Assembly: GCA_965198995.1 (NCBI GenBank)
Contig: CBDAQG010000002.1
Location: 2,046,001-2,110,000, forward strand
DNA: 64,000 nucleotides
Origin: CAXMMR01 sp965198995
GTDB taxonomy: Bacteria; Pseudomonadota; Alphaproteobacteria; Acetobacterales; Acetobacteraceae
Reading direction: 5' to 3'
Under the pieces are notes generated by a model that was not told the origin of the DNA, searched no databases, and saw only the letters and a program-made list of their open reading frames with translations. Shown one piece after another: positions 48,159-57,118 of this stretch; position 1 is the first letter of the stretch; every line of letters begins with the position of its first letter. The translations under genes and the position numbers were made by a program.

Positions 48159-49121
48159 TCAGGCGGCACGACAGCTTTCCAGGCCACGCCGCAACTGCGG
48201 CCGGTTAAGATTGCGACCGATGAACACCACGCGGGACGTATGCGCCTCGCCCTGCTTCCACGGCCCGATGAAATCGCCATCCGCCATCATGTGCACCGCC
48301 TGGAAGGCGAAGCGCCGGTCCTCGCCGGCATAGGCCAGGATGCCCTTGGTGCGCAGCATGTCCGCGCCCTTCTCGGCCAACAGCGCGCCGATCCAGGCCT
48401 GGAAGCGCGACGCGTCCAGCGGCTCCGCCACCTCGACGCTCACCGAGGCGATCTCGTCGTCATGCGAGTGCTCGGTGTCGGTCAGAAAATCGGGATCGAA
48501 GTCCAGCACCCGCGACAGCTCGAAGGCGCCGCGCTCGAGGATCTGCTCAACCGGCACCGCCGAGCGCGTCGCATGATGCAGCCGCGCCGTGCGGTTGATC
48601 CGCCGCACCGCCGCCTCCACCGCGGCAAGCTCGTCCGGCGAGACCAGGTCGACCTTGTTGAGCACGATCACGTCGGCAAAGGCGATCTGGGCTGCCGCCT
48701 CGGCGCTGTCCGCCAGCCGGTCCGGCAGCGTCTTGGCGTCGACCACGGTGATGATGGCGTCGAGCCGCGTCTTGGCCCGCACGTCCTCGTCGACGAAGAA
48801 GGTCTGCGCCACCGGCGCCGGGTTCGCGAGCCCGGTAGTCTCGACGATGATGCCGTCGAACCGCCCCTTGCGCCGCATCAGCCCGCCGAGGATGCGGATC
48901 AGGTCGCCGCGCACGGTGCAGCAGATGCAGCCGTTGTTCATCTCGAACACTTCCTCGTCGGCATCGACCACCAGGTCGTTGTCGACGCCGAGCTCGCCGA
49001 ACTCGTTGATCACCACCGCATAGCGCTTGCCATGGGTGCCGGTCAGGATGTGGTTGAGCAGCGTGGTCTTGCCCGCGCCGAGATAGCCGGTCAGCACGGT
49101 GACCGGCACCAAGTCAGCCAT
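48159..49121 (-). CDS. COG0523 (CobW-like) GTPase, putative zinc metallochaperone
   Basis: 320 residues: Walker A TGYLGAGKTTLLN (about 11-23), the metal-binding NNGCICCTVRGDL with the CxCC signature of the family, VETTGLANPAP, LNKVDLV for guanine recognition, and a C-terminal CobW_C domain (about 220-320). Members move Zn or Co to client enzymes using GTP. The paired WD40 gene suggests the Zn-linked subgroup. No Zur box could be recognised upstream, where a family B repeat sits. Confidence 0.88.
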   Translation of the reverse strand: MADLVPVTVLTGYLGAGKTTLLNHILTGTHGKRYAVVINEFGELGVDNDLVVDADEEVFEMNNGCICCTVRGDLIRILGGLMRRKGRFDGIIVETTGLANPAPVAQTFFVDEDVRAKTRLDAIITVVDAKTLPDRLADSAEAAAQIAFADVIVLNKVDLVSPDELAAVEAAVRRINRTARLHHATRSAVPVEQILERGAFELSRVLDFDPDFLTDTEHSHDDEIASVSVEVAEPLDASRFQAWIGALLAEKGADMLRTKGILAYAGEDRRFAFQAVHMMADGDFIGPWKQGEAHTSRVVFIGRNLNRPQLRRGLESCRAA

Positions 49122-49139
49122 TTGCGGTCCCCTTCAAGG

Positions 49140-49253
49140 AAGAGGTTCTTTTTTGAAAAAAAGAACCAAAAAACTTTTGCCCGTTAAGGCACTTCACGGC
49201 TGCCATAGATAAGCGAATAAAAGTTTTTTGCTTCTTTTTTTCAAAAAAGAAGC
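49140..49253. repeat. Family B AT-rich inverted hairpin element
   Basis: Left hairpin GGTTC...GAACC, right hairpin GCTTC...GAAGC, 41-base spacer. It supplies the stop codon of the minus-strand glycosyltransferase gene (TTC TTT TTT GA region) and occupies the promoter region of the COG0523 gene. Confidence 0.88.
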
Positions 49254-50326
49254 CCTTCCCTCCTAACCTTCAGTAGCCGCTCCCGCGCCGGCCCGACGTC
49301 GAACTGCCGCGCCCGCGCGCGCGCGCGCGCCGCCAGCTCCGCCCGCAGCGTCGGCTCGCCTGCCAGGCGCCGCAGCGCCTCGGCCAGCGCCTCCGGCCGG
49401 TCCGGGTCGACGATCAGCGCCGCGTCGCCCACCAGCTCGGCCAAGCTTCCGCGGCCCGAGCAGACCAGCGCCGCCCCGCTCGCCATCGCCTCCAGCGCCA
49501 CCAGCCCGAACGGTTCCGGCCAGCGGCTCGGCACCGCCACGATCGCCGCTGCCGCCATTGCCGCCAGCACCGCCTCGTGCGGTCGGTAGCCGTCCAATTC
49601 AATCCCCGCTGCCGCCGCCCGCGGCCGCAGCCCGGCCAGGAACCGCGTGTCCGGCGAGCCCGGCCCGAACCGGTCCGCGCCGATCATCCGCGCCCGCCAG
49701 CCCGGCAGGCACGGCAGCACCGCCGCGCACGCCTCGACGAACGCGTCCGCCCCCTTGTCAGCCACCATCCGCCCGGCGAACAGGATCTCCTCCGCCCGCT
49801 CGGACGCCGGCGCCGGCAGCGCCGCCAGGTCCAGGCAGTTCGGCAGCACCGCCGGCGGCGGCGCGTCGCCCACCCCCTGCATGAACCGCTCGGCCAGCCA
49901 GCCCGACACCGTCGCCACCCGCACCGCCGACAGCAGCCGTCGCCGCGCCGCCGGATCGGCCGCACCCCGCATCCCCTGCGGATCATTGTGCAACACCAGC
50001 AGCACCGGCGTATCGGGCAGCGCCCGCCGCACCGCCAGCGCGATCGCCGGCCGGTTATGCACCTCCACCAGCCCCGGCCGCAGCCGCCGCAGCGCCCGCA
50101 TGACGCCGTTGGCATAGCGGCCAACACCGCTCGCCGGCGGCCAGAGCGGCAGCCGCACGGGCTCGAACCACCGGTCGGCGAACGCCGCACCCTCGAACGC
50201 CCGCCCCAGCACCACCTCGCCGCCGCTCGCCAGCCGCTCCACCAGCAGCCCGATCGCCCCGGCATGCCCCGGCCCGAACCCCTCGCGCGGCGGCAGCACC
50301 ACCGCCACGGCCGGCCCGCCGCTCAC
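49241..50326 (-). CDS. Glycosyltransferase family 4 protein
   Basis: 361 residues from GTG 50326, overlapping the GST stop (GTGA). GT-B fold: an N-terminal PREGFGPGHAGAIG loop, EVHNRPAIALAVRRALP, and the C-terminal GT4 signature EPFGLVALEAMASGAALVCS with the EX7E glutamates. Transfers a sugar from an activated donor; acceptor unknown. The final residues EGLLF and the stop lie in the family B repeat, so the native end may have been slightly different. An Arg/Ala-rich helix precedes it. Confidence 0.87.
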   Translation of the reverse strand: MSGGPAVAVVLPPREGFGPGHAGAIGLLVERLASGGEVVLGRAFEGAAFADRWFEPVRLPLWPPASGVGRYANGVMRALRRLRPGLVEVHNRPAIALAVRRALPDTPVLLVLHNDPQGMRGAADPAARRRLLSAVRVATVSGWLAERFMQGVGDAPPPAVLPNCLDLAALPAPASERAEEILFAGRMVADKGADAFVEACAAVLPCLPGWRARMIGADRFGPGSPDTRFLAGLRPRAAAAGIELDGYRPHEAVLAAMAAAAIVAVPSRWPEPFGLVALEAMASGAALVCSGRGSLAELVGDAALIVDPDRPEALAEALRRLAGEPTLRAELAARARARARQFDVGPARERLLKVRREGLLF

Positions 50327-51009
50327 GCCCGCTCGTACTTGTCGAGCCTCCACGCCACAGGCTCCGCCGCCGCCGCTTGATACCAGCGATCCACCAGCGG
50401 ATGCCCCCGCACCACCGCGCAATAGGCTGAGCTCGCCTCGCTCAGCGCCGGCCGATAGGTCAGGAATCGCGCCACCACCGGCGCGAACATCACGTCCGCC
50501 AGCCCCATCGACCCACCGAACAAGAACCCGCCACCACCGCCAAACCGCCGCCGCGTCTCACCCCAGATCGCCTCAACGCGCGCAATGTCCGCCGCCACCT
50601 CGGGCCCCGTCTCGCGCGGCCCCGTCTCACGGGGCCCCGTCTCACGCGGCCCCGTCTCACGCCCCAGCACCATCGGCATCGCCACCCGCAACGGCCGAAA
50701 CCCGGCATGCATCTCCGCCGCAATCGCCCGCGCCCACCCCCGCGCCACCCGCTCGCCGGGCCACAATCCCGGCGCCAACTCGGCACAGTATTCGCCGATC
50801 GCCAAGCTCTCCCAGATCACCGCGCCATCGTGATGCAGCGCCGGAACCAGCCCCGACGGCGTCGCTCCACGCACAGCCGACGGCCCATCGCCGGCCAGTG
50901 GAATGACGTCCTCCTCGACCTCTAGCCCAGCCAAGCGAACCGCGAGCCAGCCGCGCATCGACCAGGAGGAGTAGCGCCTAGTGCCGAGGATCAGGCGATT
51001 GTCAGCCAT
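50323..51009 (-). CDS. Glutathione S-transferase family protein
   Basis: 228 residues from ATG 51009. The thioredoxin-fold N-terminal domain holds GTRRYSSWSMRGW (Ser in the active-site loop), TPSGLVPALHHDG with the cis-Pro, and WESLAIGEYCAE with the Glu-Ser glutathione-binding pair. The helical C-terminal domain carries a four-unit RETGP insertion (about residues 117-136). Predicted to conjugate glutathione or act in stress metabolism. It is coupled to the glycosyltransferase gene by overlap. Confidence 0.87.
   Translation of the reverse strand: MADNRLILGTRRYSSWSMRGWLAVRLAGLEVEEDVIPLAGDGPSAVRGATPSGLVPALHHDGAVIWESLAIGEYCAELAPGLWPGERVARGWARAIAAEMHAGFRPLRVAMPMVLGRETGPRETGPRETGPRETGPEVAADIARVEAIWGETRRRFGGGGGFLFGGSMGLADVMFAPVVARFLTYRPALSEASSAYCAVVRGHPLVDRWYQAAAAEPVAWRLDKYERA
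50602..50661 (-). repeat. In-frame 15-bp tandem repeat within the GST gene
   Basis: Four nearly identical 15-base units (GGCCCCGTCTCACGC on the plus strand) encode four RETGP copies. High identity between units implies recent expansion and possible length variation between strains. Confidence 0.9.
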
Positions 51010-51011
51010 CA

Positions 51012-51221
51012 AGAAAGGCCAGGGCTCTGCCCTGGACCCGCCGGGGCCTGAGGCCCCAGACCCCCATCCGTTTGGAGTTCACAGGCCCGCTTCCGTGCTC
51101 GACGAAGCCACATAAAATCGCCTCCAACGCCCCCAATCTCGCCCTTAAAACATGGATAAGAAATGGATTTCAAAGGCTCCGCCTTTGATGGGGTCAAGGG
51201 GCAACGCCCCTTGCCTTGCCT
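51012..51221 (+). repeat. Family A element, full-length
   Basis: Left end AAGGCCAGGGC-TCT-GCCCTGG, CCGGGGCC-TGA-GGCCCCAG, CATCCGTTTGGAG, TGCTCGACGAAGCC, an AT-richer spacer, ATGGATTTCAAAGGC...GCCTTTGATG and right end CAAGGGGC-AACGCCCCTTG. It lies between the GST start and the ferritin-like gene stop, whose TAA overlaps its right edge. Confidence 0.88.
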
Positions 51222-52038
51222 AAGCCGCAGCCGCCTCGAACTGCCGGCGCTTGCGCTGCATCACCGTCCAGAACAGCTTCGTGGCGATGGTCGAGAGCCG
51301 TCCGCGCGGCGGCAGGCCGACCGCCTTGAGGATCATGCCGATGCTGCGTTCGATGTGGCGCAGCCGGTAGAACCCCATGGCCCGGCTCATGTAGCCGGCG
51401 ATCGAGCGCTTGTGCTGGTAGGTGGCGCCAGCCGGTTCATTGCTGACGTGGAAGGCGAAGGCGAGCTCGTCATCCTCGGTTTCGGTGATGCGTCCAGCGG
51501 CGATGCGCAGCCGCGACAGCATGCCGAGCTTCTCGCGTCCGAGGTATCGCTTCATGTGGTCGTAGAACAGCTTGAAGTGGCGGAACTCATCGGCGGCGAT
51601 CAGTCGGCAGATTTGCTCAAGCACCGGCTCCCTGGTCGCATCGGCCAGCGCCGAGTAGTAGCTGGAGGTGCCGGTCTCGACCATGCAGCGCGCGATCAGC
51701 TCGCCGGTGCGTGAGCCGCGCACTGAGGCGTCGATGTCGAGCGGCAGCTTGTAGCCGTCCTGGTAGCGCCGGAAGCAATCGGCATAGTCCCAGCCGGGGT
51801 CGGCGAGCATCGCCCAACGACCCAGCGCGTCGCCATGCTGCACCTCCTCGACGGCCCAGTTGTCGGCGGCCTGCTTGAAGTCCGGATCATCGTTGAAGAC
51901 GTTCTTCAGATACACCGCGTAGTCGGTGCCGTTGCGCTCGACCATGGCGGCGGCCTTGACGAGCTTGATCTGGTCGAGATCGAGCTTCGTCGCGTCGAAA
52001 CTGCCCCATGCGACGTCGTCGATCCGCCAATGCTTCAT
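51220..52038 (-). CDS. Ferritin-like di-iron family protein
   Basis: 272 residues from ATG 52038. A four-helix-bundle core is suggested by VEEVQHGDALGRW (E-x-x-H), VETGTSSYYSAL and ADEFRHFKLFYDHM (second E-x-x-H), the spacing expected for carboxylate/His di-iron sites. A C-terminal arm (RSIAGYMSRAMGFYRLRH) is basic and amphipathic. It may be an oxygenase or desaturase-like enzyme; I cannot name the substrate. The gene stands alone; 52039-52255 upstream shows no other supported gene. Confidence 0.75.
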   Translation of the reverse strand: MKHWRIDDVAWGSFDATKLDLDQIKLVKAAAMVERNGTDYAVYLKNVFNDDPDFKQAADNWAVEEVQHGDALGRWAMLADPGWDYADCFRRYQDGYKLPLDIDASVRGSRTGELIARCMVETGTSSYYSALADATREPVLEQICRLIAADEFRHFKLFYDHMKRYLGREKLGMLSRLRIAAGRITETEDDELAFAFHVSNEPAGATYQHKRSIAGYMSRAMGFYRLRHIERSIGMILKAVGLPPRGRLSTIATKLFWTVMQRKRRQFEAAAA

Positions 52039-52255
52039 CTGCCTGCCTGTCCGCGCTCGAGGATTGGCGATTATGACAGCCGCGATGCGGCACCGGAAGG
52101 GGCGACGCATGTCGGCTGGGTCGTGACGCCGACGCTCGCCGGCGGCAAGGGCCGGGGCGATTTCGCCAGCCAGGCCGGGCGTCTGCCGGCGCTTCAGCTC
52201 GTCGGCGTTCGGCGCTATCGTTCAGGCCGGCTTGATCACGGAGCGCCGTCCCGGC

Positions 52256-52633
52256 ATGCGCAGCCCAAGTTCAAAGCTCCGACACCCCGAGCGCCCGGGA
52301 TTGCACCTTCGGGTCGTGCTGGAGCAGGGCGTTGCCGTCGGGCCGGGACGAGCCGACCTGTTGGAAGGCATCCAGGAGCTCGGCAGCATCGCCGCCGCGG
52401 GCCGGGCGATGGGGATGAGCTATCGCCGCGCCTGGCTGCTGGTCGAGGACACCCGAGCCGCGTTCGGCGCGCCCGTGGTGGTCGCACGGCCAGGCGGCAT
52501 CGCGGGCGGACACGCGGAGCTGACGGAGTTGGGCGCCGCGGTGGTGGCGCTGTATCGATCGATCGAGGCCAAGGCCTCCAGCGCGGTCAGCAGCGAGCTG
52601 ACGGCGCTGCAGCAGCTTAGGCGAACAGCCTAG
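52256..52633 (+). CDS. ModE-like winged-helix regulator (N-terminal domain only)
   Basis: 125 residues from ATG 52256. The core (GPGRADLLEGIQELGSIAAA, GRAMGMSYRRAWLLVED, then the basic wing GGIAGGHAELTELG) matches the LysR/ModE-type DNA-binding domain. No molbindin (TOBE) domain follows, so it is the short form. Possibly regulates molybdenum-related genes, but no mod genes are in the window. Divergent to the ferritin-like gene. Confidence 0.8.
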   Translation: MRSPSSKLRHPERPGLHLRVVLEQGVAVGPGRADLLEGIQELGSIAAAGRAMGMSYRRAWLLVEDTRAAFGAPVVVARPGGIAGGHAELTELGAAVVALYRSIEAKASSAVSSELTALQQLRRTA

Positions 52634-52686
52634 AGCAGTATCGGCCTCATTGCGGTCGCGCAGCGATCTTAGACTGATAAATTGCT

Positions 52687-52728
52687 CGCCAAGAAAAACC
52701 AGAGTGGTTCCAACCTACGTGGAACCGC
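52687..52728 (-). terminator. Intrinsic terminator of the atp operon
   Basis: On the minus strand GGTTCCAC-GTAG-GTTGGAACC (imperfect, about 7 bp) is followed by ACTCTGGTTTTTCTT. It begins 2 bases after the atpC stop, so it should end the atpHAGDC transcript. Confidence 0.7.
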
Positions 52729-52729
52729 T

Positions 52730-53137
52730 TTACGCAGCCCCCGCCGCCTCGACCTCGGCCCGCGCCGACTGCAGCGCATCCATGCTGGCGTCGACTGCGT
52801 CGGTTTTCATCTTGTCGGCGTCGTCATAGGCCTTTTGCGCCGCCGCCAGACGCTGCTCCGCCGCCGCGCGACTGAGCTCGCCGACCGGCACGGCGGTGTC
52901 GGCGAGAATGGTGCAACGCTCGGGGGTCAGCTCGGCAAAGCCGCCGGCGACGAAGAAGCGATCGGTGACGCGGCCGCCCTCGTGCAGGGCGATCACGCCG
53001 CCACGCAGCGTCGTGATCATCGGCGCATGGTTCTCCATCGCCGCAAGATCACCCTCGCTGGCCGGCATCACCACCATGTCGACGGCGCGGGAGAGCAGCA
53101 GACGTTCGGGACTGACGATCTCGACTTCGACGGGCAT
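52730..53137 (-). CDS. atpC: F1F0 ATP synthase epsilon subunit
   Basis: 135 residues from ATG 53137 (MPVEVEIVSPERLL); the codon two before is TTG and not needed. N-terminal beta-sandwich with MVVMPASEGDLAAMENHAP and the GGVIALHEGGRV strand, then the C-terminal helical hairpin (RAAAEQRLAAAQKAYDDA). Couples gamma rotation to the F1 head and inhibits hydrolysis. Last gene of the operon, separated from atpD by a family B repeat and followed by a terminator. Confidence 0.95.
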   Translation of the reverse strand: MPVEVEIVSPERLLLSRAVDMVVMPASEGDLAAMENHAPMITTLRGGVIALHEGGRVTDRFFVAGGFAELTPERCTILADTAVPVGELSRAAAEQRLAAAQKAYDDADKMKTDAVDASMDALQSARAEVEAAGAA

Positions 53138-53156
53138 CGGCAATCCTTAAGACAGG

Positions 53157-53235
53157 AAGAGGTTCTTTTTTGAAAAAAGAACCAAAAAACTTTTATCCGA
53201 TACGGATCATGATCAAACGAGCAAAAGTTTTTGCC
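53157..53235. repeat. Family B element, truncated, inside the atp operon
   Basis: Left hairpin GGTTC...GAACC complete, spacer ATCCGATACGG..., then only the AAAAGTTTTT arm; the right hairpin is missing. It abuts the atpD stop codon and lies between atpD and atpC, genes normally close together. Confidence 0.85.
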
Positions 53236-54669
53236 TTACGCCGCCTGCTTCAGACTCTCGCCCTTCTTCACCGCGTCCTCGATCGTGCCGACCATGTAAA
53301 ACGCGTTCTCCGGCAAATTGTCGTGCTTGCCGTCGACGATCTCCTTGAACGAGCGGATCGTGTCGGCCACCGGCACGAAGATACCCGGCGAGCCGGTGAA
53401 CACCTCGGCGACGTGAAACGGCTGGCTCAGGAAGCGCTCGATCTTGCGCGCCCTGGCGACGATCAGCTTGTCGTCTTCGGACAGCTCGTCCATGCCGAGA
53501 ATGGCGATGATATCCTGCAGCGACTTATAGGTCTGCAACACCCGCTGCACCTCACGCGCAACGGCGTAGTGCTCCTCGCCGACGATGCGCGGGTCGAGCG
53601 AGCGGCTGGTGCTGTCCAGCGGATCCACCGCCGGATAGATGCCCTTCTCGGCGATCGAGCGGTTCAGCGTCGTCGTCGCGTCCAGATGCGCAAACGAGGT
53701 CGCCGGCGCCGGGTCGGTCAGGTCGTCGGCCGGCACGTAGATCGCCTGCACCGAGGTGATCGAGCCCTTCTTGGTCGAGGTGATCCGCTCCTGCAGCGCC
53801 CCCATGTCGGTCGCCAGCGTCGGCTGGTAGCCCACCGCCGACGGGATGCGCCCGAGCAGCGCCGAAACCTCAGCGCCCGCTTGGGTAAAGCGGAAGATGT
53901 TGTCGACGAAGAACAGCACGTCCTGGCCTTCCTCGTCGCGGAAATACTCGGCCAGCGACAGCCCGGAGAGCGCCACCCGGGCCCGCGCGCCCGGCGGCTC
54001 GTTCATCTGGCCGTAGACCAGCGCCACCTTGGAGCCTTCCGTGGAGTTGTTCTCGCCAAGCTTGATCACGCCGGCATCGACCATCTCATGGTAGAGGTCG
54101 TTGCCCTCGCGCGTGCGCTCACCGACGCCGGCGAACACCGAGACGCCGCCATGCCCCTTGGCGATGTTGTTGATCAGCTCCTGGATCAGCACCGTCTTGC
54201 CGACGCCGGCGCCGCCGAACAGCCCAATCTTGCCGCCCTTCAAATAGGGGCAGAGCAGATCAACGACCTTGATGCCGGTGACCAGGATTTCCGCCGACGC
54301 CGCCTGATCCTCGAACGAGGGCGCGGCGCGGTGGATAGGGTAAAACGTCTTGGCGTTGACCGGCCCGCGCTCGTCGATCGGCTGGCCGATCACGTTGAGG
54401 ATCCGCCCCAGCGTCTCCGGCCCGACCGGCACCTGGATCGGCCGCCCAGTGTCGGTCACCTCCTGGCCGCGCACCATGCCGTCGGTGCTGTCCATGGCGA
54501 TGCAGCGCACCGTGCGCTCGCCGAGCTCCTGCGCCACCTCAAGCACCAGGTCGAGCTCGCCAATCCGGCTGGTGAGCGCATTCTGAATATACGGCAGCTC
54601 GCCCTCGAACTGCACGTCGACGACGGCGCCGAGCACCTGTGCGACACGTCCAACATTGTTGCTGGCCAT
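53236..54669 (-). CDS. atpD: F1F0 ATP synthase beta subunit
   Basis: 477 residues. Catalytic subunit of F1; Walker A GGAGVGKTV, the catalytic-Glu region AGVGERTREGND, ALVYGQMNEPPGAR and LFFVDNIFRFTQAG are all present, with the DELSEDD loop near the C-terminus. Normal length. 28 bases separate its start from the atpG stop. Confidence 0.98.
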   Translation of the reverse strand: MASNNVGRVAQVLGAVVDVQFEGELPYIQNALTSRIGELDLVLEVAQELGERTVRCIAMDSTDGMVRGQEVTDTGRPIQVPVGPETLGRILNVIGQPIDERGPVNAKTFYPIHRAAPSFEDQAASAEILVTGIKVVDLLCPYLKGGKIGLFGGAGVGKTVLIQELINNIAKGHGGVSVFAGVGERTREGNDLYHEMVDAGVIKLGENNSTEGSKVALVYGQMNEPPGARARVALSGLSLAEYFRDEEGQDVLFFVDNIFRFTQAGAEVSALLGRIPSAVGYQPTLATDMGALQERITSTKKGSITSVQAIYVPADDLTDPAPATSFAHLDATTTLNRSIAEKGIYPAVDPLDSTSRSLDPRIVGEEHYAVAREVQRVLQTYKSLQDIIAILGMDELSEDDKLIVARARKIERFLSQPFHVAEVFTGSPGIFVPVADTIRSFKEIVDGKHDNLPENAFYMVGTIEDAVKKGESLKQAA

Positions 54670-54697
54670 AACTAGGTCCTTTCGATCCGGATCACCG

Positions 54698-55582
54698 TCA
54701 CAGCGCCTCGGCGCCGGAGATGATCTCGATCAGTTCACGTGTGATGTTGGCCTGGCGCGTCCGGTTGTAGTTCAGCGTCAGGCGGTTGATCATGTCCCCG
54801 GCGTTACGCGTCGCGTTGTCCATCGCCTGCATCTGCGCGCCATAGAAGCCGGCGGCACTCTCAAGCAGCGTGCGATAGATCTGGATCGCGAGGTTCTGCG
54901 GCAACAGCTTGGCGAGGATCGTCTCCTCGTCGGGCTCGAACTCGTAGACTGCGCGCGCGCCCTGCTCCGCCGTCGCCTCGCCCTTGGGCTCCGGCAGCGG
55001 GATCAACCGCGTCTCCGTCGGGATCTGCGAGATCACAGAGTGGAAGCGGTTGTAGACGATCGTTGCGACGTCGAACTCACCCTTGGCAAACATCTCGGAG
55101 ACCTGGTTTGCGACCGTCTGCGCCTGGGCGAACTCGATGCGCTTCGACCCGCCGAACGCCTCCTCGCCGACGATGTCGGCGGCGAAATCGCGACGCAGAA
55201 AGTCGCGCGCCTTGCGCCCGACAATCAGCAACTTGACCGTCTTGCCCTCGCTCTTGAGGCGTCGGACCAGCGTGCGCGCCGCCCGACCGATGCCGGAATT
55301 GAACGCGCCCGCAAGGCCCCGGTCGGCGGTGACCGCGAGCACGAGATGCACCTGCTCACTGCCGGTCCCGACCAGCATCCGCGGCGCACCGGGCGCGCCC
55401 CGCACGTTGGCCGCCAGCCGCGTCAGCATCGCCTCCATGCGCTCGGCATAGGGTCGTGCCGCTTCCGCCTGGCTCTGCGCACGGCGCAGCTTGCTGGCGG
55501 CGACCATCTTCATCGCCGAGGTGATCTTGCGGGTCGACTTGACGCTGTTGATGCGCCCGCGAAGCTCTTTGAGGTTTGCCAA
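54698..55582 (-). CDS. atpG: F1F0 ATP synthase gamma subunit
   Basis: 294 residues. The N- and C-terminal helices that form the central stalk are clear: LRGRINSVKSTRKITSAMKMVAASKLRRAQ (residues 5-34, in parts) and MDNATRNAGDMINRLTLNYNRTRQANITREL at the end. The middle has the VTADRGLAGAFNS strand. The stop is separated from the atpA gene by no bases (atpA stop at 55583-55585 precedes the ATG directly). Confidence 0.97.
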   Translation of the reverse strand: MANLKELRGRINSVKSTRKITSAMKMVAASKLRRAQSQAEAARPYAERMEAMLTRLAANVRGAPGAPRMLVGTGSEQVHLVLAVTADRGLAGAFNSGIGRAARTLVRRLKSEGKTVKLLIVGRKARDFLRRDFAADIVGEEAFGGSKRIEFAQAQTVANQVSEMFAKGEFDVATIVYNRFHSVISQIPTETRLIPLPEPKGEATAEQGARAVYEFEPDEETILAKLLPQNLAIQIYRTLLESAAGFYGAQMQAMDNATRNAGDMINRLTLNYNRTRQANITRELIEIISGAEAL

Positions 55583-57118
55583 CTACGCCACGAAGCGCTT
55601 GGTGAAGCCGTCGAGGAAGCCGGCGAGCTTGCTCTCGGTCTCCTTCTTCAGCTCGCGGTCGTTGCGGATGCTCTCCAGGATCGACGGCTCGGAGGACTTC
55701 ATCTCCGACAGCAGCGCGTGCTCGTAACGCCCGACCTTGCCAACGTCCACGCGGTCGAGATAACCGCGTGTGCCGGCGAAGATCACCACCACCTGGTCCT
55801 CGACTGGATACGGCGTGAACTGCGGCTGCTTGAGCAGCTCGGTCAGCCGTGAGCCGCGCGCCAGCAGCTGCTGCGTCGAGGCGTCGAGGTCCGATGAGAA
55901 CTGCGAGAACGCCTGCATCTCGCGATACTGCGCAAGGTCCAGCTTGATCTTGCCGGCGACCTGCTTCATCGCCTTGATCTGCGCCGCCGAACCCACGCGC
56001 GAAACCGACAGCCCGACATTCACCGCCGGACGAATGCCGCGGAAGAACAGTTCCGTCTCCAGAAAGATCTGACCGTCGGTGATCGAAATCACGTTCGTCG
56101 GGATATAGGCCGAGACGTCACCGGCCTGCGTCTCGATCACCGGCAGCGCGGTGAGCGAACCGGCGCCATGCGCATCCGACATCTTCGCCGCCCGCTCGAG
56201 CAGCCGCGAGTGCAAATAAAACACGTCGCCCGGATACGCCTCACGCCCCGGCGGCCGGCGCAGCAGCAGCGACATCTGCCGATACGCCACCGCCTGCTTA
56301 GAGAGGTCATCATAGACGATCAGCGCATGCGTGCCGCTGTCCCGAAAGAACTCGCCCATCGTGCAGCCGGTGTACGGCGCCAGAAACTGCATCGGCGCCG
56401 GGTCGGACGCGGTGGCGGCAACGACGATGGAATATTCCATCGCGCCGTTTTCCTCCAGCGTGCGCACGATCTGTGCGACGGTGGAACGCTTCTGCCCGAT
56501 GGCGACGTAGATCGTATAGAGCTTCTTGCTCTCGTCGGTGCCGGCGTTGATCGTCTTCTGGTTGATGATGGTGTCGATCAGCACCGCGGTCTTGCCGGTC
56601 TGCCGGTCGCCGATCACCAGCTCGCGCTGGCCGCGCCCGATCGGGATCAGCGCGTCGATCGCCTTGATGCCGGTCTGCATCGGCTCGTGCACCGACTTGC
56701 GCGGCACAATGCCCGGCGCCTTGACCTCGACGCGGGTGCGCTTGACGTCGGTCAGCGGCCCCTTGCCGTCGATCGGGTTGCCCAACCCGTCCACCACCCG
56801 GCCGAGCAGCCCGCGCCCGACGGGCACGTCGACGATCGAGCCGGTGCGGTTGACGGTGTCGCCCTCGCGGATCTGCGTGTCGTCGCCGAACACCACGATG
56901 CCGACATTGTCGGTCTCGAGGTTAAGCGCCATGCCGCGCACCCCGGCGCCGGGGAACTCCACCATCTCGCCGGCCATCACGTTCTGCAGCCCGAACACCC
57001 GCGCGATGCCGTCACCGACGCTGAGCACCTGCCCGGTCTCGGAGACGTTCGCCGCGGTGTCGAACGAGGCGATCTGCTGCTTGAGGATCTCGGATATCTC
57101 GGCGGGACGGATCTCCAT
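55583..57118 (-). CDS. atpA: F1F0 ATP synthase alpha subunit
   Basis: 511 residues from ATG 57118. MEIRPAEISEILKQQI start, GDRQTGKTA P-loop (non-catalytic nucleotide site), VAATASDPAPMQFLAPYTG, the ALIVYDDLSKQAVAYRQMSLLLRRPPGREAYPGDVFYLHSRLLERAA core (in parts) and the arginine-finger region SVSRVGSAAQ. The start overlaps the atpH stop (TGATG). Full length and intact. Confidence 0.98.
   Translation of the reverse strand: MEIRPAEISEILKQQIASFDTAANVSETGQVLSVGDGIARVFGLQNVMAGEMVEFPGAGVRGMALNLETDNVGIVVFGDDTQIREGDTVNRTGSIVDVPVGRGLLGRVVDGLGNPIDGKGPLTDVKRTRVEVKAPGIVPRKSVHEPMQTGIKAIDALIPIGRGQRELVIGDRQTGKTAVLIDTIINQKTINAGTDESKKLYTIYVAIGQKRSTVAQIVRTLEENGAMEYSIVVAATASDPAPMQFLAPYTGCTMGEFFRDSGTHALIVYDDLSKQAVAYRQMSLLLRRPPGREAYPGDVFYLHSRLLERAAKMSDAHGAGSLTALPVIETQAGDVSAYIPTNVISITDGQIFLETELFFRGIRPAVNVGLSVSRVGSAAQIKAMKQVAGKIKLDLAQYREMQAFSQFSSDLDASTQQLLARGSRLTELLKQPQFTPYPVEDQVVVIFAGTRGYLDRVDVGKVGRYEHALLSEMKSSEPSILESIRNDRELKKETESKLAGFLDGFTKRFVA

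Noticed and set aside
52039..52255. Small ORF or RNA between the ferritin-like and ModE-like genes
   Set aside because: Short frames lack a ribosome-binding site or recognisable features; treated as a divergent promoter region.
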